From NCBI GenBank assembly GCA_038380435.1, contig JAWZYU010000034.1, positions 38,998,901 to 39,062,900 of the forward strand: a stretch of 64,000 bases of DNA. Reading direction: 5' to 3'. Below the pieces are notes generated by a model. The model worked only from the letters and a program-made list of their open reading frames with translations. It searched no databases and was not told the DNA's origin. The DNA comes from Ryuthela nishihirai. Taxonomy: Eukaryota; Arthropoda; Arachnida; Araneae; Heptathelidae. A program made the translations under genes and the position numbers. Each line of letters opens with the position of its first letter. The first letter of the stretch is position 1. Below are positions 51,936-62,918 of the stretch, piece by piece.

Positions 51936-52604
51936 ACCCACCGTTCATAAAGGGGACACCGATGGGTTTGGAAAGTCCGCCTTTTGTCGGATGAGATGTA
52001 AAGACAGCTCCGTGTGAAGGAGAGTCATATCCTGTGCTCGTTAAAGAGCATGCTGGATGTTGTTGGTTGGTTGGTTGTTTTACCTCTGAGCGGCACTTTT
52101 TTGCATGCAATGGGCTAAATGACCAGGTCACAAGGACTCCGAAGGCTCAGAAAAGGTTGGGGAAGGGAACCCACTAAAACAGTGGTTTGGAGACAGATGG
52201 TAGCCTCCCGTCAAGGCCATCCAGTGTGTTCTTTAACGTGCACGAGGTATGGCTCTCCTGCATACGGAGCCATGGCTTAACGTCCCATCCGACGGGCGAT
52301 GGCCTTTCCAAGCCCATCGGGTGTCCCCTACTGACCGTTTGCAGGGCAGGGAGTTTTGCGAAGATAAATCTCAATGCTCACCCAGCTGGGACTCGAACCT
52401 GGGAACTGCAGATTACGAGCCTGGCGCGTTACCGACTGAGCCACCCCTGCCCCTATGCTGTATGCCCTTGACGGGAGGCTTCCAAGTCTTTTAACAGCTC
52501 CCCAATTGAGTTCCCTTCCCCCAATTTTCTCTGAGCCCATGGAGTGCTTGTGACCTGTCATTTAGCCCATTGTGTGGTAAAAAAGGGCCGCTCAGAAGTA
52601 AAAC
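51936..52604 (+). repeat. SINE-A, old copy split by a younger one
   Basis: Pieces 51936-52059 and 52465-52604 (GGGGACACCGATGGG to AAAACATTCC) form one diverged plus-oriented copy interrupted at ATGCTGGATG. Confidence 0.85.
52060..52454 (-). repeat. SINE-A, full-length, inserted in an older SINE-A
   Basis: Target duplication ATGCTGGATG (52050-52059) and ATGCTGTATG (52455-52464), one difference. The tail has become GGTTGGTTGGTTG, a shifted version of the CAACC repeat. Confidence 0.88.
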
Positions 52605-52987
52605 ATTCCATCCTTAAATCCCTATTGATCAAAATACATGGTTATTCATAAACACTTTTACATATGCTGATTGATAGGGGGGGGAGGTTTCAAAGTTTTG
52701 ATTTCATATTACAAATTCTAAATGTAAGCGCCTTGCACACGTCAACCCTGTATTCCATCTCCTCTCACTTTGATGAAATTGCCCATTGAGATCTTTGCAG
52801 TGGTAACCGTGATCTTCCGTTTTCACTCGTCTAGAGTGTATGTGACATTACAGAACATTACAACACCACACTGATTAAGTGGTATAAAATTTTTAAATAA
52901 TAGCTCAGCATTGTTTTCAGATCTTGAGCCATAGAGACCCCTTTCATCTTCAATCTTGGTTCAATGCAGAAACTTTTCTAGTTTCTC
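52605..52987. other. Nothing recognised
   Basis: No gene and no repeat family seen; a G run near 52680. Confidence 0.4.
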
Positions 52988-52998
52988 TTCAACAATAA

Positions 52999-53349
52999 GG
53001 GGTAGGTATGGCTCAGTCAGTAGCGCGCCAGGCTAGTAATCTACAGTTCCCAGCTGGGTCAGCGTTGAGATTTATCTCCACAAAACTCTCAGCCCACGGT
53101 CAGTAGGGGACACCGATAGCTTGGAAAGTCCACCATCCGTCGGATGCGACGTTAAACCGTGGCTCCGTATGCGGGAGAGCCATACCCTGTGCACGTTAAA
53201 GAACACACTGGATGGCCTTGACGGGAGGCTACCATCTGTCTCCCAACAGCTGCTCCAGTGGATTCCCTCCACAATTTTCTTGGGGTTCTTGTGAGCTGGC
53301 CATTTAGTCCATTATGTGGAAAAAAGTACCACTCATAGTCAACCAACCT
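52999..53349 (+). repeat. SINE-A lacking its B box
   Basis: Flanked by TTCAACAATAA (52988-52998) and TTCAATAATAA (53350-53360). The head reads CTACAGTTCCCAGCTGGGTC, so the B box has been deleted together with about 14 bases. The flanking CCCAG direct repeat explains the deletion. Confidence 0.88.
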
Positions 53350-53697
53350 TTCAATAATAAACACAAAAATGCTTTAAACTGAATGCCTGATCCGAACAAT
53401 GCGAATATGTTAATATCTATCTACATTCGCATGGCGGGCCTGGCAAACAGACTCTACTGTCATTACGTTGGGTTGTTTAATCTCTGAGTGACACATTTTT
53501 GCACACAGTGGGCTAAATCAGGGCTTCTTAAACTTTTTCCACTTGCGACAACTTTTCGCCCGAGAAATTTTTACACGACCCGGGTATATAGGAATATAAA
53601 ATAGGTATTACAAATAAAACACATCCTGATAATAGATCATAAAGAAATTTATTTTAAAACAATTCTTTGGTATACATATAATTTTACCATTTATTAA

Positions 53698-54089
53698 GGG
53701 GGCGGGGGTGGCTCAGACGGTAGCGCGCCAGGCTCGTAATCTGTAGTTCCCAGGTTCGAGTCCCAGCTGGGTCAATGTTGAGATTTATCTCCGCAAAATT
53801 CCCCGCCCTGCCCACGGTCAGTACGGGACACCGATGGGCTTGGAAAGTCCGCCGTCCGTCGGATGGGACGTTAAGCTGTGGCCCCGTGTGCGGGAGAGCC
53901 ATACCCTGTGCACGTTAAAGAACACGCTGGATGGCCTTGACGGGAGTCTACCATCTGTCTCCCAACAGCTGTTCCAGTGGGTCCCCTCCCCCAACCTTCT
54001 CTGAGCCTTCGGGGTCCATGTGACCTGGCCATTTAGCCCATGTGTGCAAAAAAGTGCCGCTCAGAGGTAAAACAACCCAACAACCCAAA
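53698..54089 (+). repeat. SINE-A, full-length, 12-bp target duplication, in hAT
   Basis: Flanked by ACCATTTATTAA at 53686-53697 and 54090-54101. Intact A and B boxes; tail AACAACCCAACAACCCAAA. Confidence 0.94.
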
Positions 54090-54799
54090 ACCATTTATTA
54101 AAGACGAAAGCAAATTCGCATACTAATGAGAAGAATGTGCTTGGTTATTTTTACATAAAGAATTAAATCTTGGTTGAATATTTGACACTGCAGGACGAAA
54201 ATCATCTTCAACATTTTTCAGAGTTGATCGACATTTTGATTTTATAATCGTCAATGCTGAGAACGCCGTTTCGCATAAATACGTAGTACAAATTGATAGA
54301 AGTATGTTTAGCGCCATTTCAGAAATTGTTGGAAATTCTGTCCTAATCCCAAGCCAAAATTCATTTAACGATTTTTTAGGAAAATCAAGTTTTAAACCTG
54401 TGTCACTTGATAACTTGGCAAATTCTTCTTGAACTTTTAATGGCAGATGACTGACGTTTTTGATTTCAATTGAGTATGGTTTATATAAACCCAACTTAGT
54501 TTTTTAGAATCAAAATTTGAAGGGAAGTATTTCTGAAACTGTGTCTCCAGGCACTTCAGATGATCAATTATAGCTCTTACAATTAAATCTTTGGGAAGGT
54601 TATTTTCAATTATAAAATCATCTGTACTGTAAACATTTCAAAAGAACCATTTTCCACCCTATTCTTCCATATGTTAACTTTTTAGTAAAACTTTCAATTT
54701 TATCTTTTAACATAAATATGTTACAATTTTTGCCTTGAAGCGACATGTTTAAATCATTGAGTTTTTCGAAAATATCCGACAAATAACACAGTTATGAAA

Positions 54800-55187
54800 C
54801 GGGGCGGGGGTGGCTCAGTCGGTAGCGCGCCAGGCTCGTAATCTGTAGTTCCCAGGTTCGAGTCCCAGCTGGGTCAGCGTTGAGATTTATCTCCGCAAAA
54901 TTTCCCCGCCCTGCCCACGGTCAGTAGGGGACACCGATGGGCTTGGAAAAGCCGCCGTCCGTCGGATGGGACGTTAAGCCGTGGCCCCGTGTGCGGGAGA
55001 GTCATACTCTGTTCACGTTAAAGAACACGCTGGATGGCCTTGACGGGAGGCTACCATCTGTCTCCCAACAGCTGTTCCAGTGGGTCCCCTCTCCCAAGCT
55101 TCTCTGAGCCTTCGGGGTTCGTGTGACCTGGCCATTTAGCCCATGGTGTGCAAAAAAGTGCCGCTCAGAGGTAAAACAACCCAAAAC
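54800..55187 (+). repeat. SINE-A, full-length, 15-bp target duplication, in hAT
   Basis: Flanked by AACACAGTTATGAAA (54785-54799) and AACACAGTTTTGAAA (55188-55202), one difference. It interrupts the transposase frame. Confidence 0.93.
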
Positions 55188-55712
55188 AACACAGTTTTGA
55201 AAGCCATAAGTCATTATGAAAAAAAATAAATCGGATTTCTGCTCAGTCAAAAATATAACAACTTCATTTTTCAATTTCAATAATCTGTTTAAACTTCGTC
55301 CTCTTGAGAGCCACCTTACCTCTGCATGTAGTAATAAACTTTTGTAATCATACTCCATATCTTTGCAAAGGTTTGAAAACAAACGACTGTTAAGGGCACG
55401 GCTTTTAATGAAGTTAATGATTTTGATAGTATCGCGAAGCACAACATCTAACTCTGGTGATATTTTTTTGGCTACGAGTGCCTCTCGATGGATCATGCAG
55501 TGAGTAAAAGTGATTGTTCATTGCCACCAGCTTTAACTTTTGTTACAAACCCAACATTCTCGCCCATCATTGCTCCAGCACAGTCTGTACAGACTGCAAC
55601 GCAATTTTTTCACTGTAAACCTTCATTTGTGAAAAATTCATCGACTTTAAGATATATATCTTCTCCTCTTGTGTGCCTTTCCAAAGGGCGACAAAACAAT
55701 AATTCCTCATGT

Positions 55713-56100
55713 GGGGCGGGGTGGCTCAGTCGGTAGCGCGTCAGTCGGTAGGCTCGTAATCTGTAGTTCCCCGGTTCGAGTCCCAGCTGGGTCAGCGTTG
55801 AGATTTATCTCCGCAAAATTCCCCGCCCTGCCCACGGTCAGTAAGGGACACCGATGGGCTTGGAAAGGCCGCCGTCCGTCGGATGGGACGTTAAGCCGTG
55901 GCCTGTGTGCGGGAGAGCCATACCCTGTGCACGTTAAAGAACACGCTGGATGGCTTTGACGGGAGGCTACCATCTGTCTCCCAACAGCTGTCCCAGTGGG
56001 TCCCCTCCCCCAACCTTCTCTGAGCCTTCGGGGTCCATGTGACCTGGCCATTTAGCCATGGTGTGCAAAAAAGTGCCGCTCAGAGGTAAAACAACCCAAC
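55713..56100 (+). repeat. SINE-A with internal A-box duplication, in hAT
   Basis: Flanked by CCTCATGT at 55705-55712 and 56101-56108. The head contains CAGTCGGTAG twice (55727 and 55741 region), a short tandem duplication of the A-box part, seen in no other copy here. Confidence 0.92.
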
Positions 56101-57138
56101 CCTCATGTATGCTTCCTTCATAAATATATCTTACATAAAGTAACAACTGTGCCATGTTCGAACTATCAGTTGTTTCATCTAACTGAATTGCAAACTTTGG
56201 GCTGCCCTTAAGCGTGGTAATAAGCTGCTGGAATTGGTCTTTACTAATTTCAGAAATTATTTTGGGAACAGTATCATTCGATAAAGGAATTTTACGAATT
56301 TCATCCCCTTTTTCCCATGAACTATTTCTGATATTTTAATAGCAGCAGGTAACACGAAATCTTTTCCTATCGCGTAGGGCTTTTTAGTTTTTGCAATTAA
56401 ATAAGAGGTTTCGTAAGATGCAAGTAAATACTTTTCGTTGACAGTAACAAATTTCTCAAAACATTGTTTTTCTTTATTTGAAGATTTTACAAGTCGTTCA
56501 AAATATTCCTTTGGTTTATTGCAGTACGCTGCATGTTTGGTATTAAGATGTCGTTTTAGTTTGGCTGGTTTCATGCTCTCCGCAGCCAAAACTTCATTAA
56601 AAGTTAAGCAAAGAGATTTTTCCATACCATCATGATTATTAGATATTGCAAAAGTGATTCGATATATTTTAATTTCCTTGTCAATTTAGGTGTACTACAA
56701 CCTGGTAGCGAAGACTCTGCCGCATTGTCATCAGTATTTTTACCTCTTCTGTCTAAATTTAGACACTTATCCATAATCCAATACAATCCAAAGATATACT
56801 ATTTTGATACTTACATTCTGAGGAATGAAGGTAGGAAAATATTAAAAGCCTTTATTTTCCGTAATTAAATTATTATGTTTTTATAAGAACAGAAAACTTT
56901 ATATGTACAGACAAAACAATACTCTCCAATACGAGCCGAGTTGTTTCTGGCAGCGTCGTGAAGGCATGCGCAGTCCAAAGTGCGCATGTTGTGTGTTAAG
57001 AACAAGGCTGCAGTGAAGTCGCTCTGCCAGAAACACCTCGGATTCATTACGCGTTTCATTTTGATTTAATTTTTGGTCGTTGCGCGTTCATAAACCTTTT
57101 ACTGTTGCCAAATTTTTCGCGACCTCCACATTCAGATA

Positions 57139-57160
57139 CGCGACCCCATATGGGGTCGCG
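57139..57160. repeat. 22-bp perfect palindrome near the hAT right end
   Basis: Self-complementary over all 22 positions (core ACCCCATATGGGGT). It sits 22 bases inside the terminal repeat and is a candidate subterminal transposase-binding site. Confidence 0.9.
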
Positions 57161-57863
57161 ACCCATAGTTTAAGAAACTATGGGCTAAATGACCAGGTCA
57201 CAAGAACCCGGAAGGCTCAGAGAAGGTTGGAGGAGGGGACCCACTGGAACAGCTGTTGGGAGACAGATGTAGCTTCCCGTCAAGGCCATTCAACGTGTTC
57301 TTTAAAGTGCACAGGGTATGGCTCTCCCGCACACGGGTCCACGGCTTAACGCCCCCATTCGATGGACTGCGGCCTTTCCAAGCCCATCGGTGTCCCCTAT
57401 TGACCGTGGGCAGGGCGGGGAATTTTGCGGAGATAAATCTGAACGCTGACGCAGCTGAGACTTGGGTTGGGTTGTTTTACCTCTGAGCGGCACTTTTTTG
57501 CACACTATGGGCTAAATGGCCAGGTCACATGGACCCCGAATGCTCAGAGAAGGTTGGGGGAGGGGACCCACTGGAACAGCTGTTGGGAGACAGATGGTAA
57601 CCTCCCGTCAAGGCCATCCAGAGTGTTCTTTAACGTGCACAGGGTATGGCTCTCCCGCACACGGGGCCACGGCTTAACGTCCCATCCGACGGACGGCGGC
57701 CTTTCCAAGCCCATCGGTGTCCCCTACTAACCGTGGGCAGGGAGGAAAATTTTTGCGGAGATAATCTCAACGCTGACCCAGCTGGGACTCGAACCTGGGA
57801 ACTACAGATTATGAGCCTGGCGCGCTACCGACTGAGCCACCCCCGCTCCACTGTCATTACGTT

Positions 57864-58697
57864 ACACGTCCCTATTCCAGAGATGTGAAACTATCTGACT
57901 GAGATTATGCTAACGATTTTCTTCTCTCGCTTATCCGGAACACAAAATTGGCCACAGAAACCCATGAAATATGCCTTGCCTTACTTAAAAGATATGGCTT
58001 TTAAGTATACACCGATCATGTTTAACGTACCATTTCATAAATGGCAACCTTTCAGAACCCACCGGCGTCCCCCCCCCCCCCATGGACACGGTATAGACAA
58101 GTTATGAATATCTAAATGCTGGTAGATGCTTTTCGAATAAGTCTATTCTACATTTCCGAGGAAAAAAATGATAGAAATGATTTCGTATTCCGCTTTCTTC
58201 CATTTTCTCGATGAAGCCGAAATTCTACGAAAAATCCAGAATTGAAACCGATAAATGCCCTTAACTATACACCCAATTATCGACATATTTTGCTTCAGAC
58301 TGAAATGTAGAAGCTTAAATGTTGTTTATTTCGTAATATGTCATAACCTTGAACGGCTGAGCGATCGGGCCTTGATAGCCTTGTTTCTGCGTTGCAAACT
58401 GCCGTCTAACGTTTTATCTGTGGGTACCCACTTTCCACGTGGTCGTACATCACTCCGCACGTCGTCTCGTGGGAAGTGTTTGCTCTTTCTCAAGAGGACG
58501 TCAGTTCTCTATCTCAGTGTTCAGAGCGAGCTGACTACAAGACTTGTTTGGCCAGAAGCTTTTTGCATAGTTGCACGGAGAGTACAGTTTGCCTTGGATA
58601 ATTCTTTTCGCGTCCAGTGCAAAATCCAGAATGCTCATTAGGATAAAAGTTGGTAAGTTGATCGAGAAAGGTTGTCGATGTGAAATAAAAGTATGTA
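57864..58697. other. Unassigned sequence
   Basis: No repeat family recognised. A run of C near 58070 and a 128-codon open frame (58255-58641) without recognisable motifs. A short 5' exon or promoter region cannot be excluded, but nothing supports it. Confidence 0.35.
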
Positions 58698-59392
58698 GTT
58701 GGGTTGTTTTATCTCTGAGTGGTACTTTTTTTTGCACACCATGGGTTAAATGGCCAGGTGACAAGGACCCCGAAGGCTCAGAGAAGGTTGGGGGAGAGGA
58801 TCTACTGGAGCAGCTGTTGGGAGACAGATGGTAGCCTCCCGTCAAGGCCATCCAGCGTATTATTTAACGTTGGGTTGTTTTACCTCTGAGCGGCACTTTT
58901 TTGCACACAATGGGCTAAATGACCAGGTCACAAGGACCCCGAAGGCTCAGAGAAGGTTGGGGGAGAGGATCTACTGGAACAGCTGTTGGGAGACAGATGG
59001 CAGCCTCCCGTCAAGGCCATCCAGCGTATTATTTAACGTTGGGTTGTTTTACCTCTGAGCGGCACTTTTTTGCACACAATGGGCTAAATGACCAGGTCAC
59101 AAGGACCCCGAAGGCTCAGAGAAGGTTGGGGGAGAGAATCTACTGGAACAGCTGTTGGGAGACGGATGGTAGCCTCCCGTCAAGGCCATCCAGCGTATTC
59201 TTTAACGTGCAGAGGGTATGGCTCTCCCGCATAGGGGGCCATGGTTTAACGTCCCATCCGACGAACGGTGGCCTTTCCAAGCTCATCGGTGTCCCTTACT
59301 GACCGTGGGCAGGGCGGGAAGTTTTGCGGGGATAAATCTCATCGCTGACCAACTGGGACTCGAACTAGTAACTGCAGATTAAGAGCGTGGCG

Positions 59393-60149
59393 ATTGGGGC
59401 GGGGGTGGCTCAGTCGGTAGCGCGCCAGGCTCGTAATCTGTAGTTCCCAGGTTCGAGTCCCATCTGGGTCAGCGTTGAGATTTATCTCCGCAAAATTCCC
59501 CGCCCTGCCCGCGTTCAGTAGGGGATACCAATGGGCTTGGAAAGGCCGCCGTCCGTCGGTTGGGACATTGAGCCGTGGCCACACCCTGTGCGCGATAGAG
59601 AACACACTGGAAGGCCTTGACGGGAGGCTACCATCTGTCTCCCAACAGCTGTTCCAGTGGGCCCCCTCCCCCAACCTTCTCTGAGTCTTCGGGGTCCATG
59701 TGACCTGGCAATTTAGCCCATGGTGTGCAAAAAAGTGCCGCTCAGAGGTTGGGTTGTTTTACCTCTGAGCGGCACTTTTTTGCACACCATGGGCTAAATG
59801 GCCAGGTCACATGGACCCCGAAGGCTCAGAGAAGGTTGGGGGAGGGGACCCACTTGAACAGCTGTTGGGAGACAGATGGTAGCCTCCCGTCAAGGCCATC
59901 CAGCGTGTTCTTTAACGTGCACAGGGTATGGCTCTCCCACACACGGGGCCACGGCTTAACGTCCCATCCGACGGACGGCGACCTTTCCAAGCCCATCGGT
60001 GTCCCCTACTGACCGTGGGCAGGGCGGGGAATTTTGCGGAGATAAATCTCAACGCTGACCCAGCTGGGACTCGAACCTGGGAACTACAGATTACGAGCCT
60101 GGCGCGCTACCGACTGAGCCACCCCCGCTCAGAGGTAAAACAACCCAAC
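59393..60149 (+). repeat. SINE-A inserted in the array, with a third SINE-A in its tail
   Basis: Flanked by GAGCGTGGCG at 59383-59392 and 60150-60159. The plus-oriented copy covers 59393-59748 and 60125-60149 and is interrupted by the minus copy at 59749. Confidence 0.92.
59749..60124 (-). repeat. SINE-A, full-length, innermost of a three-level nest
   Basis: Flanked by CCGCTCAGAGG at 59738-59748 and 60125-60135, the same target as the copy at 50719. Both boxes intact. Confidence 0.94.
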
Positions 60150-60184
60150 GAGCGTGGCGCGCTACCGGCCGAGCCACCCCGCAC

Positions 60185-60712
60185 CATGCATGTCTCTAAA
60201 TAATTTTTTAAAAATTCGCATTATAGGCTATTTCCAACTTTAAAAATATTATAATCATTCTATGAGAAAGTAAAAATCTTAGTGATATTTGGAACGAAAA
60301 ATATTAGAAATACTAATAGGTACTGAAAGTTCTTGGATAACATCATTATAAACATTAAAAGTTATTCAACGTAGAAAATACGTAAAAAATAATCAAAGTT
60401 AGCATGGTGCTTATTCTTAATTACTACAGAATGATTATTAAAAGAGAATTATAATAAAATATATTTAATATTTTTAACAGTTACGGATAAATTAGATATT
60501 AAAAATTTCTGAACCATAATCCTCCAGAGCAAGAAATTGTCTGTCTTATTTTTAGCCTGAAATCATTTCTAATAGAAACCTCATGAACAGTATAAGAACT
60601 CATTTCATGATTTTGTACGGCTGTCAGTGGTGATTATATTCCTTATTGACTTCTCGTGTTTCCTAATTTTAGTCTCTCCATTATGCGAACTCATTCCTTC
60701 ATAATATGCAGT
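60185..60712. other. AT-rich, nothing recognised
   Basis: Unlike the SINE-dense flanks this block is strongly AT-rich; no gene or repeat identified. Confidence 0.45.
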
Positions 60713-61530
60713 ACCGTGTGGAAGAGCCATACCCTGTGCATTCGCAAACTCCCCGCCCTGCCCACGGTCACTAGGGGATACCAATGGGCTTGGAAAGACC
60801 GCCGTCCGTCGGATGGGACATTAAACTGTCGCCCAGCGTGTGGGAGAGCCATACCTTGTGTGTGTTAAAGAATACGCCGGATAGCCTTGATGGAATGCCC
60901 ACGGTCAGTAGGGGACACCGATTGGCTTGGAACGGCAGCGTCCGGTGGATAGGACGTTAAGCCGTGGGCGGAAGAGCCATACTCTGTGCACGTTAAAGAA
61001 CACTCTGGATGACCTTGACGGGAGGCTACCATCTGTCACTCAACAGCTGTTCCAGTGGGTCTCCTCCCCCAACCTCCTCTGAGCCTTCGGTGGCCATGTG
61101 ACCTGGCCATTTAGCCCATTTTGTGTAAAAAAAGTGCTGTTCAGAGGTAAAACAACCCAACCCAAACCCTTGACGGGAGACTAGTGTCTCCTAACAGGTG
61201 CCCAGTGAGTCCACTCTCCCAATCTTCTCGGGGTTCTTGTGCTGGTCATTTAGCCCATTATGTGCAAAAAAGTGCCGCTCAGAAGTAAAACAATCTAACC
61301 CTCTAAGCGAAAGAGGGCTCATATGAGTTTGAAAAGTCCACCGTCCATCGGTTGGAGCGTTATATCGTGGTTCTGATTTGCAGGATAGTACACGTTAAAG
61401 AACATGCTGGATGACCAACGGGAGATTATCATTTGTCTCTTAACAGCTGTCCAGTGGATACTCTTCCCCCCAACCTCATCGGAGACCTAGAGGCCATTGT
61501 GACCTGGCCATTTAGCACATTGTGCCCTAA
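60713..61530 (+). repeat. Cluster of four decayed SINE-A pieces
   Basis: Pieces at about 60713-60892, 60896-61167, 61168-61296 and 61300-61530, all plus-oriented. The first is itself chimeric: GCCATACCCTGTGCAT runs straight into TCGCAAACTCCCCGCC. The joins fall at CCCACGGTCAG and CCCTTGACGGGAG. They look like an old direct multimer. Confidence 0.75.
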
Positions 61531-61797
61531 AGAGTGAGCCTCAAGGTTTTCCAGCTTAACCCATCTTTAAATTCGTGGTACTTTTATTTTGAGTTGAAAT
61601 TAGAGCAAGCTCACAGAATTATTAGCACGACGCTCTTAAATTTTGCCGCCCCAAACGATTGCTTTGAATTTTTCTGCTGTTGGGCTGACCTTTCCAATAG
61701 GCACTTCAAAGTGATTCTTTTAGGTGTCCAAGTTATAATGCGGTCACAATTTGCATAAGTTACAATGCCACCTTTACTGTTCAAGTTTTCTTTTAGG

Positions 61798-62181
61798 GTT
61801 GGGTTGTTTTACCTCTGAGCGGCACTTTTTTGCACACCATGGGCTAAATGGCCAGGTCACATGGACCCCGAAGGCTCAGAGAATGTTGGGGGAGGGGACC
61901 CACTTGAACAGCTGTTGGGAGACAGATGGTAGCCTCCGGTCAAGGCCATCCAGCGTGTTCTTTAACGTGCACAGGGTATGGCTCTCCTATACCTGAACCA
62001 CGGCTTCCCGTAACACCGACGGACGGCGGTCTTTCCAAGCCCATCGGTGTCCCCTACTGACCGTGGGCAGGGCGGGGGAATTTTGCGGAGATAAATCTCA
62101 ACGCTGACCCAGCTGGGACTCGAACCTGGGAACTACAGATTACGAGCCTGGCGCGCTACCGACTGAGCCACCCCCACCCCC
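61798..62181 (-). repeat. SINE-A, full-length, 11-bp target duplication
   Basis: Flanked by TTTCTTTTAGG at 61787-61797 and 62182-62192. Near-intact head; the CCACGGCTT region is slightly rearranged. Confidence 0.94.
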
Positions 62182-62280
62182 TTTCTTTTAGGTAAAGGCA
62201 TCTAAAAGGTTCAACTTTCCCAAGTACAAGAACCAAGATAAGTTGACCAGATTTTGTTTTGAATGTAAACCTTTGCAGAC

Positions 62281-62806
62281 AGGGGCGGGGGTGGCTCAGT
62301 CGGTAGCGCGCTAGACTCGTAATCTGCAGTTCCCAGGTTCGAGTCCCAGCTGGACCAGCGTTAACATTTACCTCCGCAAAACTTCCCACCCTGCCCACGG
62401 TCAGTAAGGGACACCGATGGGCTTGGAGAGGCCGCTGTCTGTCGAATGGGTCGTTAAGCCGTGGCCCCGTATGCGGGAGAGCCATACCCTGTGCACGTTA
62501 AAGAACACGCTGGATGACCTTGACGGGAGGTTACCATCTGTCTCCCAAAAGCTGTTCCAGTGGGTCCCCTCCCCCAACCTTCTCTGAGCCTTCGAGGTCC
62601 TTGTGACCTGGCCATTTAGCCCATGGTGTGCAAAAAAGTGCCGCTCAGAGGTAAAACAACCCAACGTTAAAGAACACGCTGTATGGCCTTGACGGGAAGC
62701 TACCATCTGTCTCCCAACAGCTATTCCAGTGGGTCCCCTTCCCCAACCTTCTCTGAGCATTCGGGGTCCATGTGACCTGGCCATTTAGCCCATGGTGTGC
62801 AAAAAG
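62281..62806 (+). repeat. SINE-A dimer: full unit plus 3' partial unit
   Basis: The full unit (62281-62664) passes from its tail ACAACCCAAC directly into internal GTTAAAGAACACG of a second unit, which runs to GTGTGCAAAAAG (62803) and then to AAGAAAGAAG. The join is identical to that in the 58698 array. Confidence 0.9.
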
Positions 62807-62918
62807 AAGAAAGAAGAAATTCAAGTGAACGGTCGTTGTGAACGGACGTGTTTTCTCCTCTCTCCCGTTTGGAGTTGGCATCTGCATACCCGGATAGTGT
62901 CGACTGTCCTTCAGCGCT

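Larger units (their letters stand above)
54123..56790 (-). pseudogene. hAT transposase (ZBED5/SCAND3-like type), broken
   Basis: Read from right to left: LNLDRRGKNTDD near 56760; a BED-type zinc-finger remnant (VLAAESMKPAKLKRHLNTKH, first Cys pair lost); YIEHxx-type region with YLLASYETSYLIAKTKKPY; FAIQLDETTDSSNMAQLLLY with the first catalytic D (near 56170-56210); CTDCAGAMMG around the second; EVRWLSRGRSLNRLLKLKNE (near 55310); and the C-terminal dimerisation part with LCETAFSALTIIKSKCRSTL (near 54250). It is broken by two SINE-A insertions, one TGG to TGA-type stop near 55610, several frameshifts and a decayed BED finger. The enzyme would cut and paste the element. The host-like name only marks the nearest domesticated relatives I recognise. 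Confidence 0.88.
53519..57182. mobile_element. hAT transposon, 3.66 kb with three SINE-A insertions
   Basis: Ends CAGGGCTTCTTAAAC (53519) and GTTTAAGAAACTATG (to 57182) are imperfect inverted repeats. The flanking GGCTAAAT at 53511-53518 and 57183-57190 is a perfect 8-bp duplication. Next to the right end is a 22-bp perfect palindrome at 57139-57160, and GCGACC repeats are scattered near both ends. The transposase is on the minus strand. Without the three SINEs the element would be about 2.5 kb. Confidence 0.93.
53456..57863 (-). repeat. SINE-A dimer carrying a hAT transposon
   Basis: A single 14-bp duplication, ACTGTCATTACGTT (53456-53469 and 57850-57863), surrounds two head-to-tail minus-oriented SINE-A units. 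The full unit is 57462-57849; the partial unit (no A or B box) is 53470-53518 plus 57191-57461, and it is split by the hAT element. Confidence 0.88.
58698..60184 (-). repeat. SINE-A tandem array: two 170-bp 3' pieces plus one longer copy, itself interrupted
   Basis: Minus-oriented units start at 58698, 58869 and 59038 (GTTGGGTTGTTTTA). The first two stop at the internal point ATTTAAC|GTT; the third runs to the head (59392) and finishes at 60160-60184 after an insertion. Unit spacing is 171 and 169 bp. The first two units are nearly identical, with GGGGGAGAGGATCTACTGG in both. Confidence 0.9.

Noticed and set aside
58255..58641. 128-codon open frame in unassigned DNA
   Set aside because: No recognisable domain or splice structure; left as unassigned sequence.
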